Assembly (NCBI RefSeq): GCF_934643405.1
Contig: NZ_CAKUCL010000101.1
Span: 1 to 23,019, forward strand
Direction: 5' to 3'
DNA: 23,019 nt
DNA from: an uncultured Actinoplanes sp.
Lineage (GTDB): Bacteria > Actinomycetota > Actinomycetes > Mycobacteriales > Micromonosporaceae
The notes under the pieces were generated by a model. The model searched no databases. It was given only the letters and a program-made list of their open reading frames with translations, and was not told the DNA's origin. The translations under genes were made by a program, and so were the position numbers. Shown piece after piece: positions 9,294-16,832 of this stretch; the first letter of the stretch is position 1, and every line of letters begins with the position of its first letter.

Positions 9294-10180
9294 GAGTCCA
9301 CCTCCTCCTGCTGCTGCCTGCCGGACGCGCTGAGCTTACCGCCGACGCCTGACAGTTTTGCCGCCGCCGCGATGGCCGCGAACTCGGTGACGGTCAGCGC
9401 CTCGCCCCGGGCCTGCGGGCTGATCCCGGCGGCGACGAGCAGCTTCTCCGCCTTGTCCGGTCCGCCGGCCCAGCCGGACAGGGCCGCCCGCAGGGTTTTG
9501 CGGCGTTGCGCGAACGCGGCGTCGACGACGGCGAACACCGACGCGCGGTCGATGCCGGCCGGAGGGTTGCGCCGGGAGAAGGCGACCAGGCCGGAGTCCA
9601 CATTGGGCACCGGCCAGAACACCGCCGGCGGCACCTTCCCGGCCGGTCGGGCGGCCGCGTACCAAGCCAGCTTCACCGACGGCACCCCGTACACCTTGGA
9701 ACCCGGACCGGCGGTGAGCCGGTCGGCCACCTCCTTCTGCACCATGACCAGGCCGCCGCGCAGGGTGGGCAGCTCGGCGAGCAGGTGCAGCACCACGGGG
9801 ACGGCGACGTTGTAGGGCAGGTTCGCCACCAGCATGGTCGGCGGCGGGTCGAAGTCGCCACCGCCCACCCGCAGGGCGTCGGCGTTGTGCACGGTCAGGT
9901 TCGGCGCGGTGACCGTCGACGGGAGCGCGGCCGCGAGCTTCGGATCGATCTCCACGGCGTGCACGTGGCGGACCGCGCCGACCAGCCCGAGGGTGAGCGA
10001 GCCCAGGCCCGGGCCCACCTCCAGCACGACGTCGTCCGAGGTCAGGCCCGCCGCGGCGACGATGCGGCGGATCGTGTTCGGATCGTGCAGAAAATTCTGG
10101 CCGAGCTTCTTGGTGGGCGCCACGCCGAGGCGGGCGGCCAGTTCCCGGATCTCCGCCGGGCCGAGAAGGGTGTCAGCCAT
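9290..10180 (-). CDS. rsmA: 16S rRNA dimethyladenosine transferase (KsgA)
   Basis: Uses SAM to dimethylate two adjacent adenines in the 3' hairpin of 16S rRNA, a late check on 30S assembly. The 296-aa protein has KKLGQNFLHD (24-33), SAM motif I LEVGPGLGSLT (53-63), acidic EIDP (77-80) and catalytic NLPYN (120-124). The helical C-terminal domain carries FAQRRKTLR. ATG 10180 has no clear SD. TAGGCT 8 nt upstream (10194-10189) suggests a leaderless transcript. The C-terminal QQQEEVDS is odd for the family; its codons include the SD of the small ORF that follows. Divergent from the 141-aa gene at 10,228. Confidence 0.95.
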   Translation of the reverse strand: MADTLLGPAEIRELAARLGVAPTKKLGQNFLHDPNTIRRIVAAAGLTSDDVVLEVGPGLGSLTLGLVGAVRHVHAVEIDPKLAAALPSTVTAPNLTVHNADALRVGGGDFDPPPTMLVANLPYNVAVPVVLHLLAELPTLRGGLVMVQKEVADRLTAGPGSKVYGVPSVKLAWYAAARPAGKVPPAVFWPVPNVDSGLVAFSRRNPPAGIDRASVFAVVDAAFAQRRKTLRAALSGWAGGPDKAEKLLVAAGISPQARGEALTVTEFAAIAAAAKLSGVGGKLSASGRQQQEEVDS

Positions 10181-10227
10181 GAGATCAGAGCCTACGGCGG
10201 GTGAACCGAGCTAGTAGAAACGACTCC
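10181..10227. promoter_or_regulatory. 47-bp divergent promoter region
   Basis: Both flanking genes lack SD sequences. On the minus strand TAGGCT (10194-10189) lies 8 nt before the rsmA ATG. On the plus strand TAGTAG (10212-10217) lies 10 nt before ATG 10228. Both match -10 positions of leaderless actinobacterial promoters. No convincing -35 boxes were seen. Confidence 0.4.
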
Positions 10228-10653
10228 ATGAGCCAGTTGCTGGAGTTGCGCGCGGTGGTGGAGGCGGCGCCGGACGCGGTGGCCGACGTGCTGCTCGACG
10301 TGCGCCCGGGCGGCCGGTCCCCGCTGGCCACCACCGGCCGGATCGAGGAGACCGACAGCGGCGACGAGTTCGTGCTGCTGCACGACGGCAGCCGGATCAC
10401 CGTGGTGCTGGACCGGGCCGCCCGCTCGGTCTCCTTGCAGGGCGAGTGGTGGTACCGCGGGGTCACCTCGGTCGAGCCCGACCCGCGCGGCAGCCAGGTG
10501 GTGCACCGCATCTTCAACGTGGCCGAGGGCAACGGCTGGGCGGTCCGGTTCGTCTCCCGGGGCCCGTTGCGCACCGCCCCGGAGGGGTTCGCCGAACAGG
10601 TGCGGGTGCTGGGCGAACGCCTCGGCGCGAAGGCCTGGGTGCTGAAGAACTAA
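10228..10653 (+). CDS. Conserved-type hypothetical protein, possibly SRPBCC fold
   Basis: A 141-aa soluble acidic/basic-balanced protein without signal peptide or membrane span. The layout, an N-terminal strand (SQLLELRAVVEAAPDAVADV), alternating strands (DSGDEFVLLHDGSRITVVLD, SVSLQGEWWYRGVTSVEPDP, QVVHRIFNVA) and a long C-terminal helix (FAEQVRVLGERLG), resembles SRPBCC/polyketide-cyclase-like proteins. That is a guess from pattern, not a motif match. ATG 10228 is preferred over GTG 10201, because the latter would run into the rsmA promoter and the -10 TAGTAG lies between. It is the only plus-strand gene between rsmA and tatD. Its TAA stop overlaps the tatD TAG stop (CTAA, 10650-10653). Confidence 0.75.
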   Translation: MSQLLELRAVVEAAPDAVADVLLDVRPGGRSPLATTGRIEETDSGDEFVLLHDGSRITVVLDRAARSVSLQGEWWYRGVTSVEPDPRGSQVVHRIFNVAEGNGWAVRFVSRGPLRTAPEGFAEQVRVLGERLGAKAWVLKN

Positions 10654-11549
10654 CGCCAGGAGCCGAAGACGCGTTCCCCGTTCGCGGAGATCGCGGCGCA
10701 CAGTTCGTCCAGGTCACCGCCGCGGGTGGCGGCCAGCGAGCGGACGGTCAGCGGGATCAGGTACGAGGCGTTGGGGCGGCCCCGGTGCGGCACGGGCGTC
10801 AGGTAGGGCGCGTCCGTCTCCACCATGATCTGCTCCAGTGGTGTGAGCCGAGCCGCCTCGCGCAGGTTCCCGGCACTGGCGAAGGTGACCGTGCCGGCGA
10901 AACTCAGGTGGAACCCACGCCGTACGCAATCGGCAGCGAACGCCGCGTCACCGGAGAAGCAATGCATGACCACCTTGTCCGGCGCACCCTCCTCGTCGAG
11001 CACCCGCAGCACGTCGGCGTGCGCGTCCCGGTCGTGGATGACCAGCGCCTTGCCGTGCCGCTTGGCGATCGCGATGTGCGCCCGGAAACTCGCCTCCTGC
11101 GCGGCACGACCATCTTCTTGGGTACGGAAGGTGTCGAGGCCGGTCTCACCGACGGCCCGCACGCGCGGCTCGGCGGCCAGTGCCTCGATCGTGCGCAGCG
11201 CCTCGTCCAGGTCGGACAGCAGCGGCGCGTCGTTCGGGTGGATCGCCACCGCGGCCAGCACCGACGGGTGCCGGGCGGCCAGCGCGGCACTCCACCGCGA
11301 CGACGGGACATCGACGCCGACCTGCACGATGCGGTCCACCCCGGCCTTGGCCGCCGCGTCGATCAGCGCGTCCACCGGGTCGCCCTGTCCGTCGCCGGGC
11401 ACCCCGGCCTCGGCAACCGTGATGTCCAGATGCGTGTGACTGTCGAAGACCGGGACGGCGAGCGGCTCGGGCGCGGCCGGGAACTCCCCGGCCCGGCGCG
11501 CGGCTTTGTCCCGGCGGGCGGGCGTTGACGACGAAGACATGTGAGACAT
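10650..11549 (-). CDS. tatD: TatD-family metal-dependent hydrolase / DNase
   Basis: Metal-dependent TIM-barrel hydrolase; TatD relatives have 3'-5' exonuclease activity. From ATG 11549 (299 aa) the metal ligands are DSHTHLD (H38, H40), GETGLD (E135), IHDRDAH (H172), MHCFSGD (H196) and VETDAPYL (D245). ATG 11540 is an equally possible start; neither has an SD. The first 30 residues (SSSSTPARRDKAARRA) are a basic extension before the barrel. The GLDTF segment replaces the more common GLDY. tatD lies between metG and rsmA on the same strand, the mycobacterial order, but with plus-strand genes inserted on both sides. Confidence 0.92.
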   Translation of the reverse strand: MSHMSSSSTPARRDKAARRAGEFPAAPEPLAVPVFDSHTHLDITVAEAGVPGDGQGDPVDALIDAAAKAGVDRIVQVGVDVPSSRWSAALAARHPSVLAAVAIHPNDAPLLSDLDEALRTIEALAAEPRVRAVGETGLDTFRTQEDGRAAQEASFRAHIAIAKRHGKALVIHDRDAHADVLRVLDEEGAPDKVVMHCFSGDAAFAADCVRRGFHLSFAGTVTFASAGNLREAARLTPLEQIMVETDAPYLTPVPHRGRPNASYLIPLTVRSLAATRGGDLDELCAAISANGERVFGSWR

Positions 11550-11569
11550 TGTGCACTTGGGCCCGGGCG

Positions 11570-11601
11570 CAACCGGTTGTTCACCTGGCCTCAACCGGTG
11601 T
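11570..11601. promoter_or_regulatory. Paired CAACCGGT operator-like sites
   Basis: CAACCGGTTG (11570-11579) is a perfect 10-bp palindrome, and CAACCGGTGT (11592-11601) repeats its first eight bases exactly 22 bp downstream, about two helical turns. Both lie in the 69-bp divergent region between tatD and the 344-aa gene, just upstream of the latter's -10. GGGCCCGGGC (11559-11568) adjoins. No regulator candidate is nearby. Confidence 0.4.
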
Positions 11602-11605
11602 GGGC

Positions 11606-11611
11606 TAGCTT
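11606..11611 (+). promoter_or_regulatory. -10 box of probable leaderless promoter
   Basis: TAGCTT ends 7 nt before GTG 11619, which lacks an SD. This fits a leaderless actinobacterial transcript. The -35 region is unclear and overlaps the CAACCGGT sites. Confidence 0.4.
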
Positions 11612-11618
11612 GCGGCGG

Positions 11619-12653
11619 GTGACTTCGACCGGCGAGGACAACGCCATCGGCGTGGATCCTCTCGAGCCGCCTCTATCGGCACCGTTGCGGCGTGAACTGG
11701 GCTGGGCACAGGTCCAGCGCATGAGCCAGTCCGCGGCCCACCGCGACGACCGTACCCTGCGCCAGATCCGGGCCACCGCGGCGATCCTGCGCGGCACCCG
11801 GATGACCAAGGTGCTCTCCGCCGCCCAGGTGTCCGGGCATCTGGGCGGATGGTCGCCCTACGGCTTCTGTTACCGCTCCGCCGACATCGCGCACCTGCAC
11901 GACCCCCGCGGCCTGGCGCTGCTGCGCACCGACGGAGCCGGCGAATCCGAGGTCGCCTTCGCCCTGCGCTGGCGTGCGCTCGACCCGCTGGACTACGAGG
12001 TGCCGGGCAACCCCGCGCAGCCCGGCCTGGCCATGTTGCCGGCCCACTCCCGGGTCGGGCCGATGGTGCTCGGCACCGGGTTCAGCCCGAGCACCGACGA
12101 CCTGATCCCGGAGTACGTGACGGCCGGGTTCGCCGACCTGCCGATGCCGGCGAACGCGCAGCTCATCGCGTACGTGCCGGGCGGCGAGGAGGTCGTGCTG
12201 TACGCGTACCAGCCGGAACAGCACGGCTGGCTGCGGCTGGCCGGACCGCGCTGGCGCGGCCTGCTCGACGAGCTGCCCGGGGTCAGCCCCGACCGTGAGT
12301 ACGTGCCCTGCACCACGCCCGGCTCCGCCAAGCTGGTCGGGCGGATCAAGGGCCAGGAGTACGAGGCGGTCGCCGACCCCCCGGACGAGTTCCGGGTGCG
12401 CGCACTGACCCGGGCCGCCCGCTACCCGGTCGAGACGCTGAGCCGCCGCGCCGAGCAGGCCCGGTGGCGCGGCGTGCCGTGCTGGGTGCTGCAACGCGAC
12501 GACACCTGGGCGCGGCTGCGCCTGGTGCGCCCCGACGGCGACGCCCTGGCCACCACCGGCGCCCGCTGCTACGAACGAGGCGTCTACGAGACGTGGGCCC
12601 CGGTCGGCGAACTGGCCGACCACCACATCACCGACATCCCGTACACCCTGTAG
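11619..12653 (+). CDS. Hypothetical soluble protein, 344 aa
   Basis: Not recognised. It has no signal peptide, membrane span or known catalytic motif. After an N-terminal helical part (LRRELGWAQVQRMSQSAAHR...TLRQIRATAAILRGT) come two rather similar beta-rich blocks. Each places an aromatic/Gly strand pair before a Tyr-X-Pro turn (for example LIAYVPGGEEVVLYAYQPEQ and VPCWVLQRDDTWARLRLVRP), and the second ends in GARCYERGVYETWAPVGEL. Start GTG 11619 is preferred because a -10 box lies 7 nt upstream; an open frame to 11541 overlaps the tatD start. It converges with metG, leaving 45 nt between stops. Codon use matches its neighbours, so recent transfer is not indicated. Confidence 0.8.
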   Translation: MTSTGEDNAIGVDPLEPPLSAPLRRELGWAQVQRMSQSAAHRDDRTLRQIRATAAILRGTRMTKVLSAAQVSGHLGGWSPYGFCYRSADIAHLHDPRGLALLRTDGAGESEVAFALRWRALDPLDYEVPGNPAQPGLAMLPAHSRVGPMVLGTGFSPSTDDLIPEYVTAGFADLPMPANAQLIAYVPGGEEVVLYAYQPEQHGWLRLAGPRWRGLLDELPGVSPDREYVPCTTPGSAKLVGRIKGQEYEAVADPPDEFRVRALTRAARYPVETLSRRAEQARWRGVPCWVLQRDDTWARLRLVRPDGDALATTGARCYERGVYETWAPVGELADHHITDIPYTL

Positions 12654-12667
12654 GCACAGCCCTGAGC

Positions 12668-12682
12668 CCGCGATCGCCGCGG
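12668..12682. terminator. Weak hairpin between converging genes
   Basis: CCGCG-ATCGC-CGCGG forms a 5-bp GC stem between the stop of the 344-aa gene and the metG stop. There is no T-tract. It could serve both directions, but it is short. Confidence 0.3.
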
Positions 12683-12698
12683 AGCGACGCGACGCCGG

Positions 12699-14492
12699 CT
12701 AGCTCAGCCGCGCGAGCTCCTCCTCGATCACCGACGGCTCCAGCTTGCGGAACACCGGCTTCGGCGCGGCCAGCCGGGTGCCCGCGACGAGCGGCACCGA
12801 CTCCCACCGGGCGCCCGCCGAGTAGTCGCCGGTGATCACCGGGTAGGACGGGCCGCCGTCGAGGTCCTCGACCTCCTCGATGCGCGGCATCGGCGCGTGC
12901 ACGCCCTCGCCGCCGAGCAGCTCGAACACCTTCTGCGCGGAGTGCGGCAGGAACGGCGTCAGCAGCGTGTTCGCGTCGCTGACCACCTGAAGCGCCACGT
13001 GCAGCACGGTGCCCTGCCGCGGCTTCTCCTCCGCCGACTTCAGCTTCCACGGGGCCTGCTCGGACAGGTACCTGTTGGCCTCGGCGACCACCTTCATCGC
13101 CTCGCCGATCGCCGCCTTCTGACGGTGCTTGGCGATCAGCTCGCCGACCGTGGCGAACGCCCCCCTGGCGTACCCAAGCAGTGCCTGGTCCTCGGCGGTC
13201 AGCTCACCGGCCTCGGGGATCGCGCCGAAGTTCTTCGCCGCCATCGAGATCGACCGGTTGACCAGATTGCCCCAGCCCGCGACCAGCTCGTCGTTGTTGC
13301 GCCGGACGAATTCCGCCCAGGTGAAGTCGGTGTCGTTGGACTCCGGGCCGGCCGCCGCGATGAAGTACCGCAGGGCGTCGGCGTCGTAGCGCTCCAGGAA
13401 GTCGCGCACGTAGATCACGACCCGGCGGGACGAGGAGAACTTCTTGCCCTCCATCGTCAGGTACTCGCTGGAGACCACCTCGGTCGGCAGGTTCAGCCGG
13501 CCCAGCTCGCCCGGCTCGCCGCCCTTGTCGCCCTCGCCCGAGTAGCCCAGCAGCAACGCCGGCCAGATCACCGAGTGGAAGACGATGTTGTCCTTGCCCA
13601 TGAAGTAGTAGCCCACGGCGTCCTTGCCGAGACCGTCGGCCGACCACCACTTGCGCCACGCGTCCGGGTCGCCGGAGCGGCGCGCCCACTCGATCGACGC
13701 GGACAGGTAGCCGATGACCGCGTCGAACCACACGTAGATGCGCTTGTCCGCACGGTCACGCCAGCCGTCCAGCGGGATCGGCACACCCCACTCCAGGTCG
13801 CGGGTGATCGCCCGGGGCTGGAGGTCGTCGAGCAGGTTCCGGGAGAACTTCAGCACGTTCGGCCGCCAGTTCTCCCGCCGGTCCAGCCAGGCGCCGATCG
13901 CCTCGGCGAAGGCCGGCAGGTCCAGGAAGAAGTGCTCGGTCTCGACGAACTCCGGCACCTCACCGTTGATCTTCGACCGCGGGTTGATCAGCTGCTCCGG
14001 GTCGAGCTGGTTGCCGCAGTTGTCGCACTGGTCGCCGCGGGCGTGCTGGTAACCGCAGATCGGGCAGGTGCCCTCGATGTACCGGTCGGGCAGGGTGCGC
14101 CCGGTCGACGGCGAGATCGCGCCCAGGGTCGTGCGGGCCACGATGTAGCCGTTGCGGTACAGCCCGGAGAACAGCTCCTGCGTCACCGCGTAGTGGTTAC
14201 GCGTGGTGGTGCGGGTGAACAGGTCGTAGGTCAGGCCCAGGCCGTGCAGGTCCTCGACGATCACCCGGTTGTACCGGTCGGCCAGCTCGCGCGGGGTCAC
14301 CCCGTCCGCGTCCGCCTGCACCTGGATCGGCGTGCCGTGCTCGTCGGTGCCGGAGACCATGAGCACGTCGTGACCGGCCATCCGCATGTACCGGCTGAAA
14401 ACGTCGGAAGGCACTCCGAAGCCGGACACATGACCGATGTGGCGCGGGCCGTTGGCATAAGGCCAGGCAACCGCGGCGAGAACGTGACTCAT
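12699..14492 (-). CDS. metG: Methionyl-tRNA synthetase
   Basis: Charges tRNA-Met, including initiator tRNA. The 597-aa class I synthetase starts MSHVLAAVAWPYANGPRHIGH, with HIGH at 18-21. A four-cysteine zinc knuckle follows (C143, C146, C156, C159 in CPIC...CDNC). Other marks are FMGKDNIVFH (297-306) and the second ATP signature KFSSS (351-355, in place of KMSKS). An anticodon-binding helical domain covers about 390-560. The C-terminal tRNA-binding (EMAP-like) extension of E. coli MetG is absent, as usual in actinobacteria. ATG 14492 has only a weak GGA upstream; the open frame continues far upstream but without similarity. TatD lies downstream on the same strand, beyond one opposite-strand gene. 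Confidence 0.97.
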   Translation of the reverse strand: MSHVLAAVAWPYANGPRHIGHVSGFGVPSDVFSRYMRMAGHDVLMVSGTDEHGTPIQVQADADGVTPRELADRYNRVIVEDLHGLGLTYDLFTRTTTRNHYAVTQELFSGLYRNGYIVARTTLGAISPSTGRTLPDRYIEGTCPICGYQHARGDQCDNCGNQLDPEQLINPRSKINGEVPEFVETEHFFLDLPAFAEAIGAWLDRRENWRPNVLKFSRNLLDDLQPRAITRDLEWGVPIPLDGWRDRADKRIYVWFDAVIGYLSASIEWARRSGDPDAWRKWWSADGLGKDAVGYYFMGKDNIVFHSVIWPALLLGYSGEGDKGGEPGELGRLNLPTEVVSSEYLTMEGKKFSSSRRVVIYVRDFLERYDADALRYFIAAAGPESNDTDFTWAEFVRRNNDELVAGWGNLVNRSISMAAKNFGAIPEAGELTAEDQALLGYARGAFATVGELIAKHRQKAAIGEAMKVVAEANRYLSEQAPWKLKSAEEKPRQGTVLHVALQVVSDANTLLTPFLPHSAQKVFELLGGEGVHAPMPRIEEVEDLDGGPSYPVITGDYSAGARWESVPLVAGTRLAAPKPVFRKLEPSVIEEELARLS

Positions 14493-14528
14493 GAGGTCCA
14501 AGAGTAGTGACGGCCGCCGCGGCACTGC

Positions 14529-14542
14529 GAACGGATTCGTTC
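14529..14542. promoter_or_regulatory. Inverted repeat upstream of metG
   Basis: GAACG-GATT-CGTTC (5-bp arms) lies 37 nt before metG in the 132-nt divergent region. The same region holds palindrome GTGATCAC (14590-14597) and TATAGG on the minus strand (14584-14579), a possible metG -10. No T-box or other named riboswitch is apparent. Confidence 0.3.
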
Positions 14543-14624
14543 CGCCCTCGGCGAGATCCCCATTTATTCCGACACACCCTATAAGTGACGTGATCACCGA
14601 CGGGTTGCGTAGTCCAATGGAAAC

Positions 14625-15926
14625 GTGATCGGAGACACGCCACAGCCAGGGGAAACGCCTCGTAGCGAGGGGGACCCGTGGTCGTTCGGCGACCCCGACG
14701 CGGCTTGGTGGCGCGGCGAGACCGACCGCACCGCGCAGGACCCGGCGCGCCCCGTGCGGCGGGGGCCGGCGCAGCATCAGGCCACCACCGGCGGCACCGG
14801 CACGCTGATCCCGCCCGAGGCGCCCCGGCGCACCGGCGAGGCGGCCGAGGCGCACGCCGCCGGCCGCCGGGACGCGAGCGAGACCCTGGACCCGGCGGCA
14901 TCCAAGGCCCCGGACCCGGCGGCGCAGGCGGCACCCAAGGCCCCGGACCCGGCGGCGCAGGCGACACCCAAGGCCCCGGAGGCCGCGGGCCCGGACCCGG
15001 CGCCCGGGGCGCCCGGCGCGGTGAACCCGGCGCAGGCGGCAGCCGCCGTCGAGCGTCACCACGACCAGCCCGACCCGCACCGGTACGACCCGCTGAAGCC
15101 GCCCGCCGGGCACACCGCCAAGATCTCGCCGGAGACCGTGGCGGCCGACCAGCCCGACGTGATGATCCTGCCCGAGCCCAGCCCGCGGAACCGGCCCACC
15201 GTGCCGCTGGATCGCGGCCAGACCCCCCTGCCCGTGGAACGATCGGTCCCCGAGCAGGGCTGGCACCGCTCCACCATGCCGTTGCCCCCGCTGACCGGCG
15301 CGGCGGACGTCGACGCACGGCTGGAGAAGCTGGAGAACTCGCCGTTCTGGCAGGACCGCCCCGCCGAGGCGGCCGCCACGCAACGCCCCGCGCACGCCGC
15401 CGTCCGTACCCACCGCAGCCGCCGCCCGGCCGGCCGGATGCGGCTCTCCGCGCACGTCTCGCTGGTCACGCTCGGGCTGATCGCGGCGTTCTTCGGCTGG
15501 GTCAGCGCGGAACCGTTCTGGCTCGCCGCCGGGCACGGCGACCAGGGCGTCGCCACCGTCACCCGCTGCGTCGGCAGCGGCGTCACCCAGCGCTGCGCCG
15601 GCCAGTTCACCACCCGCGACGGCCGGTTCACCATCACCCAGGTCACCCTGCTCGGTGTGCCGCCCGCGCAGCGCGAGCCCGGCGCCACCGCCCCGGCCCG
15701 GATGGTCAGCCGGGACAGCCGGCAGGCATACCTGGGCGCCACCGGCACGCTGCTGCACCTGCGCTGGATCCTCGGCTTCGCGCTGGTCCTGGTCTGCGGC
15801 TATGCGATCGCCGGGGTGACCGGCGCGCGGCGGCTGGAGACCGGCCGGGCCCGGCGCACCGCGGTGCTGCTCAGCCTCGCCGGACCCCTCGCGCTGCTGA
15901 GCGGGTTCCTGATCGCCGCCTACTGA
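14625..15926 (+). CDS. Hypothetical membrane protein with long disordered Pro/Ala-rich N-terminus
   Basis: 433 aa, not recognised. Residues 1 to about 265 are low-complexity Pro/Ala/Asp/Arg-rich, including an 11-residue repeat (KAPDPAAQAAP, KAPDPAAQATP, KAPEA). A first membrane span (about 275-297, SLVTLGLIAAFFGWVSAEPFW) leads to a roughly 70-residue outside domain with one Cys pair (TRCVGSGVTQRCAG). Two more spans follow (WILGFALVLVCGYAIAGV and TAVLLSLAGPLALLSGFLIA), the last ending at the C-terminus. The GTG start has only TGGAAA upstream and is tentative. It is divergent from metG. Its TGA stop lies past the rsmI stop, so the two genes overlap by 7 nt. An envelope role is inferred only from topology. 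Confidence 0.75.
   Translation: MIGDTPQPGETPRSEGDPWSFGDPDAAWWRGETDRTAQDPARPVRRGPAQHQATTGGTGTLIPPEAPRRTGEAAEAHAAGRRDASETLDPAASKAPDPAAQAAPKAPDPAAQATPKAPEAAGPDPAPGAPGAVNPAQAAAAVERHHDQPDPHRYDPLKPPAGHTAKISPETVAADQPDVMILPEPSPRNRPTVPLDRGQTPLPVERSVPEQGWHRSTMPLPPLTGAADVDARLEKLENSPFWQDRPAEAAATQRPAHAAVRTHRSRRPAGRMRLSAHVSLVTLGLIAAFFGWVSAEPFWLAAGHGDQGVATVTRCVGSGVTQRCAGQFTTRDGRFTITQVTLLGVPPAQREPGATAPARMVSRDSRQAYLGATGTLLHLRWILGFALVLVCGYAIAGVTGARRLETGRARRTAVLLSLAGPLALLSGFLIAAY
14904..14980 (+). repeat. 33-bp in-frame tandem repeat
   Basis: The unit begins AAGGCCCCGGACCCGGCGG. Copies are at 14904-14936 and 14937-14969 with a single visible substitution, then a partial third copy to about 14980. Each unit is 11 codons (KAPDPAAQAxP), so copy number can change without frameshift. 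Confidence 0.8.
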
Positions 15927-16774
15927 GGGCCGTGCACCAGCGCGTACACCTCGCGCTTCCGCAGCCCGTACTCGTCGGCCACCGCCTGGATCGCGTCGCG
16001 CCGCGACACCCCGCCGGCCTCCCGCTCGGCGACCGCCGCCCGCAGGTCGTCGTCCGCCGGGCGGTCCCGGGCGCGAGGCGGCGCGCCGCCGGTCACCACG
16101 GTGATCTCGCCGCGCGGCTCGCTCTCCGCGGCCCAGGCGGCCAGCTCGCCGAGCGGGCCACGACGGATCTCCTCGTACGTCTTGGTCAGCTCGCGGCACA
16201 CCGCGGCCGGACGGTCCGCGCCGAAGGTCGCGGCCAGATCGGTCAGCGCCCCGGCGATGCGGTGCGGCGCCTCGAAGAACACCAGGGTGCGCGGCTCACC
16301 GGCCAGCTCGCGCAGCCGGGACCGGCGGTGCGAGCCGGTGCGGGGCAGGAACCCCTCGAAGACGAACCGGTCGCTGGGCAGCCCGGACAGCGCCAGCGCG
16401 GTGGTGACGGCGCTCGGGCCGGGCGCGGCGGTCACCGGATAGCCCGCGTCCAGGGCCGCGCGCACCAGCCGGTACCCCGGGTCGGAGACGCTGGGCATGC
16501 CGCCGTCGGTCACCACCGCCACCACGGCGCCCGCGGCGAGGGCGTCGACCAGTTCCGGCGTACGGCGTTCGTCGTTGCCCTCGAAATAGGAGACGACCCG
16601 CCCGGTCACCGTCACGCCCAGATCGCGGGCCAGCCGGGCCAGCCGCCGCGTGTCCTCCGCGGCCACCACATCGGCCGAGCCGAGCACCTCCCGCAGCCGG
16701 GCCGAGGCGTCCCCGATGTTGCCCAGCGGCGCGCCCACCAGCACGACACGACCCGATCCATCCTGCGCTGCCAC
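15920..16774 (-). CDS. rsmI: 16S rRNA (cytidine-1402 2'-O)-methyltransferase
   Basis: SAM-dependent enzyme that 2'-O-methylates C1402 in the decoding centre of 16S rRNA. The 284-aa tetrapyrrole-methylase-fold protein shows GAPLGNIGD (14-22), AEDTR (39-43), DGGMPSVSDPG (90-100), APGPSA (117-122), FEAPHR (167-172) and RELTKTYEEI (194-203). The C-terminal helical region (SRRDAIQAVADEYGLRKREVY) matches the family. GTG 16774 is preferred over the in-frame GTG 16792. It is divergent from the protein O-mannosyltransferase gene with 58 nt between, the same pairing as Rv1003/Rv1002c in M. tuberculosis. Its stop is nested in the end of the converging 433-aa gene. Confidence 0.95.
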   Translation of the reverse strand: MAAQDGSGRVVLVGAPLGNIGDASARLREVLGSADVVAAEDTRRLARLARDLGVTVTGRVVSYFEGNDERRTPELVDALAAGAVVAVVTDGGMPSVSDPGYRLVRAALDAGYPVTAAPGPSAVTTALALSGLPSDRFVFEGFLPRTGSHRRSRLRELAGEPRTLVFFEAPHRIAGALTDLAATFGADRPAAVCRELTKTYEEIRRGPLGELAAWAAESEPRGEITVVTGGAPPRARDRPADDDLRAAVAEREAGGVSRRDAIQAVADEYGLRKREVYALVHGPQ

Positions 16775-16832
16775 ACCGAAAGTCCACCACACCGTGACAC
16801 GGGTTCTCAGTCCCAGGCCCTACCATCGCGGA
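16775..16832. promoter_or_regulatory. Divergent promoter region of rsmI and the mannosyltransferase gene
   Basis: On the plus strand TACCAT (16821-16826) ends 6 nt before GTG 16833, fitting a leaderless -10. On the minus strand TAGGGC (16822-16817) overlaps it. The two -10 boxes would compete for polymerase. No good -35 boxes were seen. Confidence 0.35.

Noticed and set aside
14493..14624. Possible riboswitch or T-box ahead of metG
   Set aside because: No T-box sequence, specifier stem or SAM-binding core could be found; only short palindromes are present.
12699..16199. Single minus-strand open frame of 1,166 codons including metG
   Set aside because: Only the part from 14,492 down is MetG. 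The upstream part is Arg/Gly-rich with no similarity and lies antisense to the 433-aa membrane protein; high GC keeps it free of stops.
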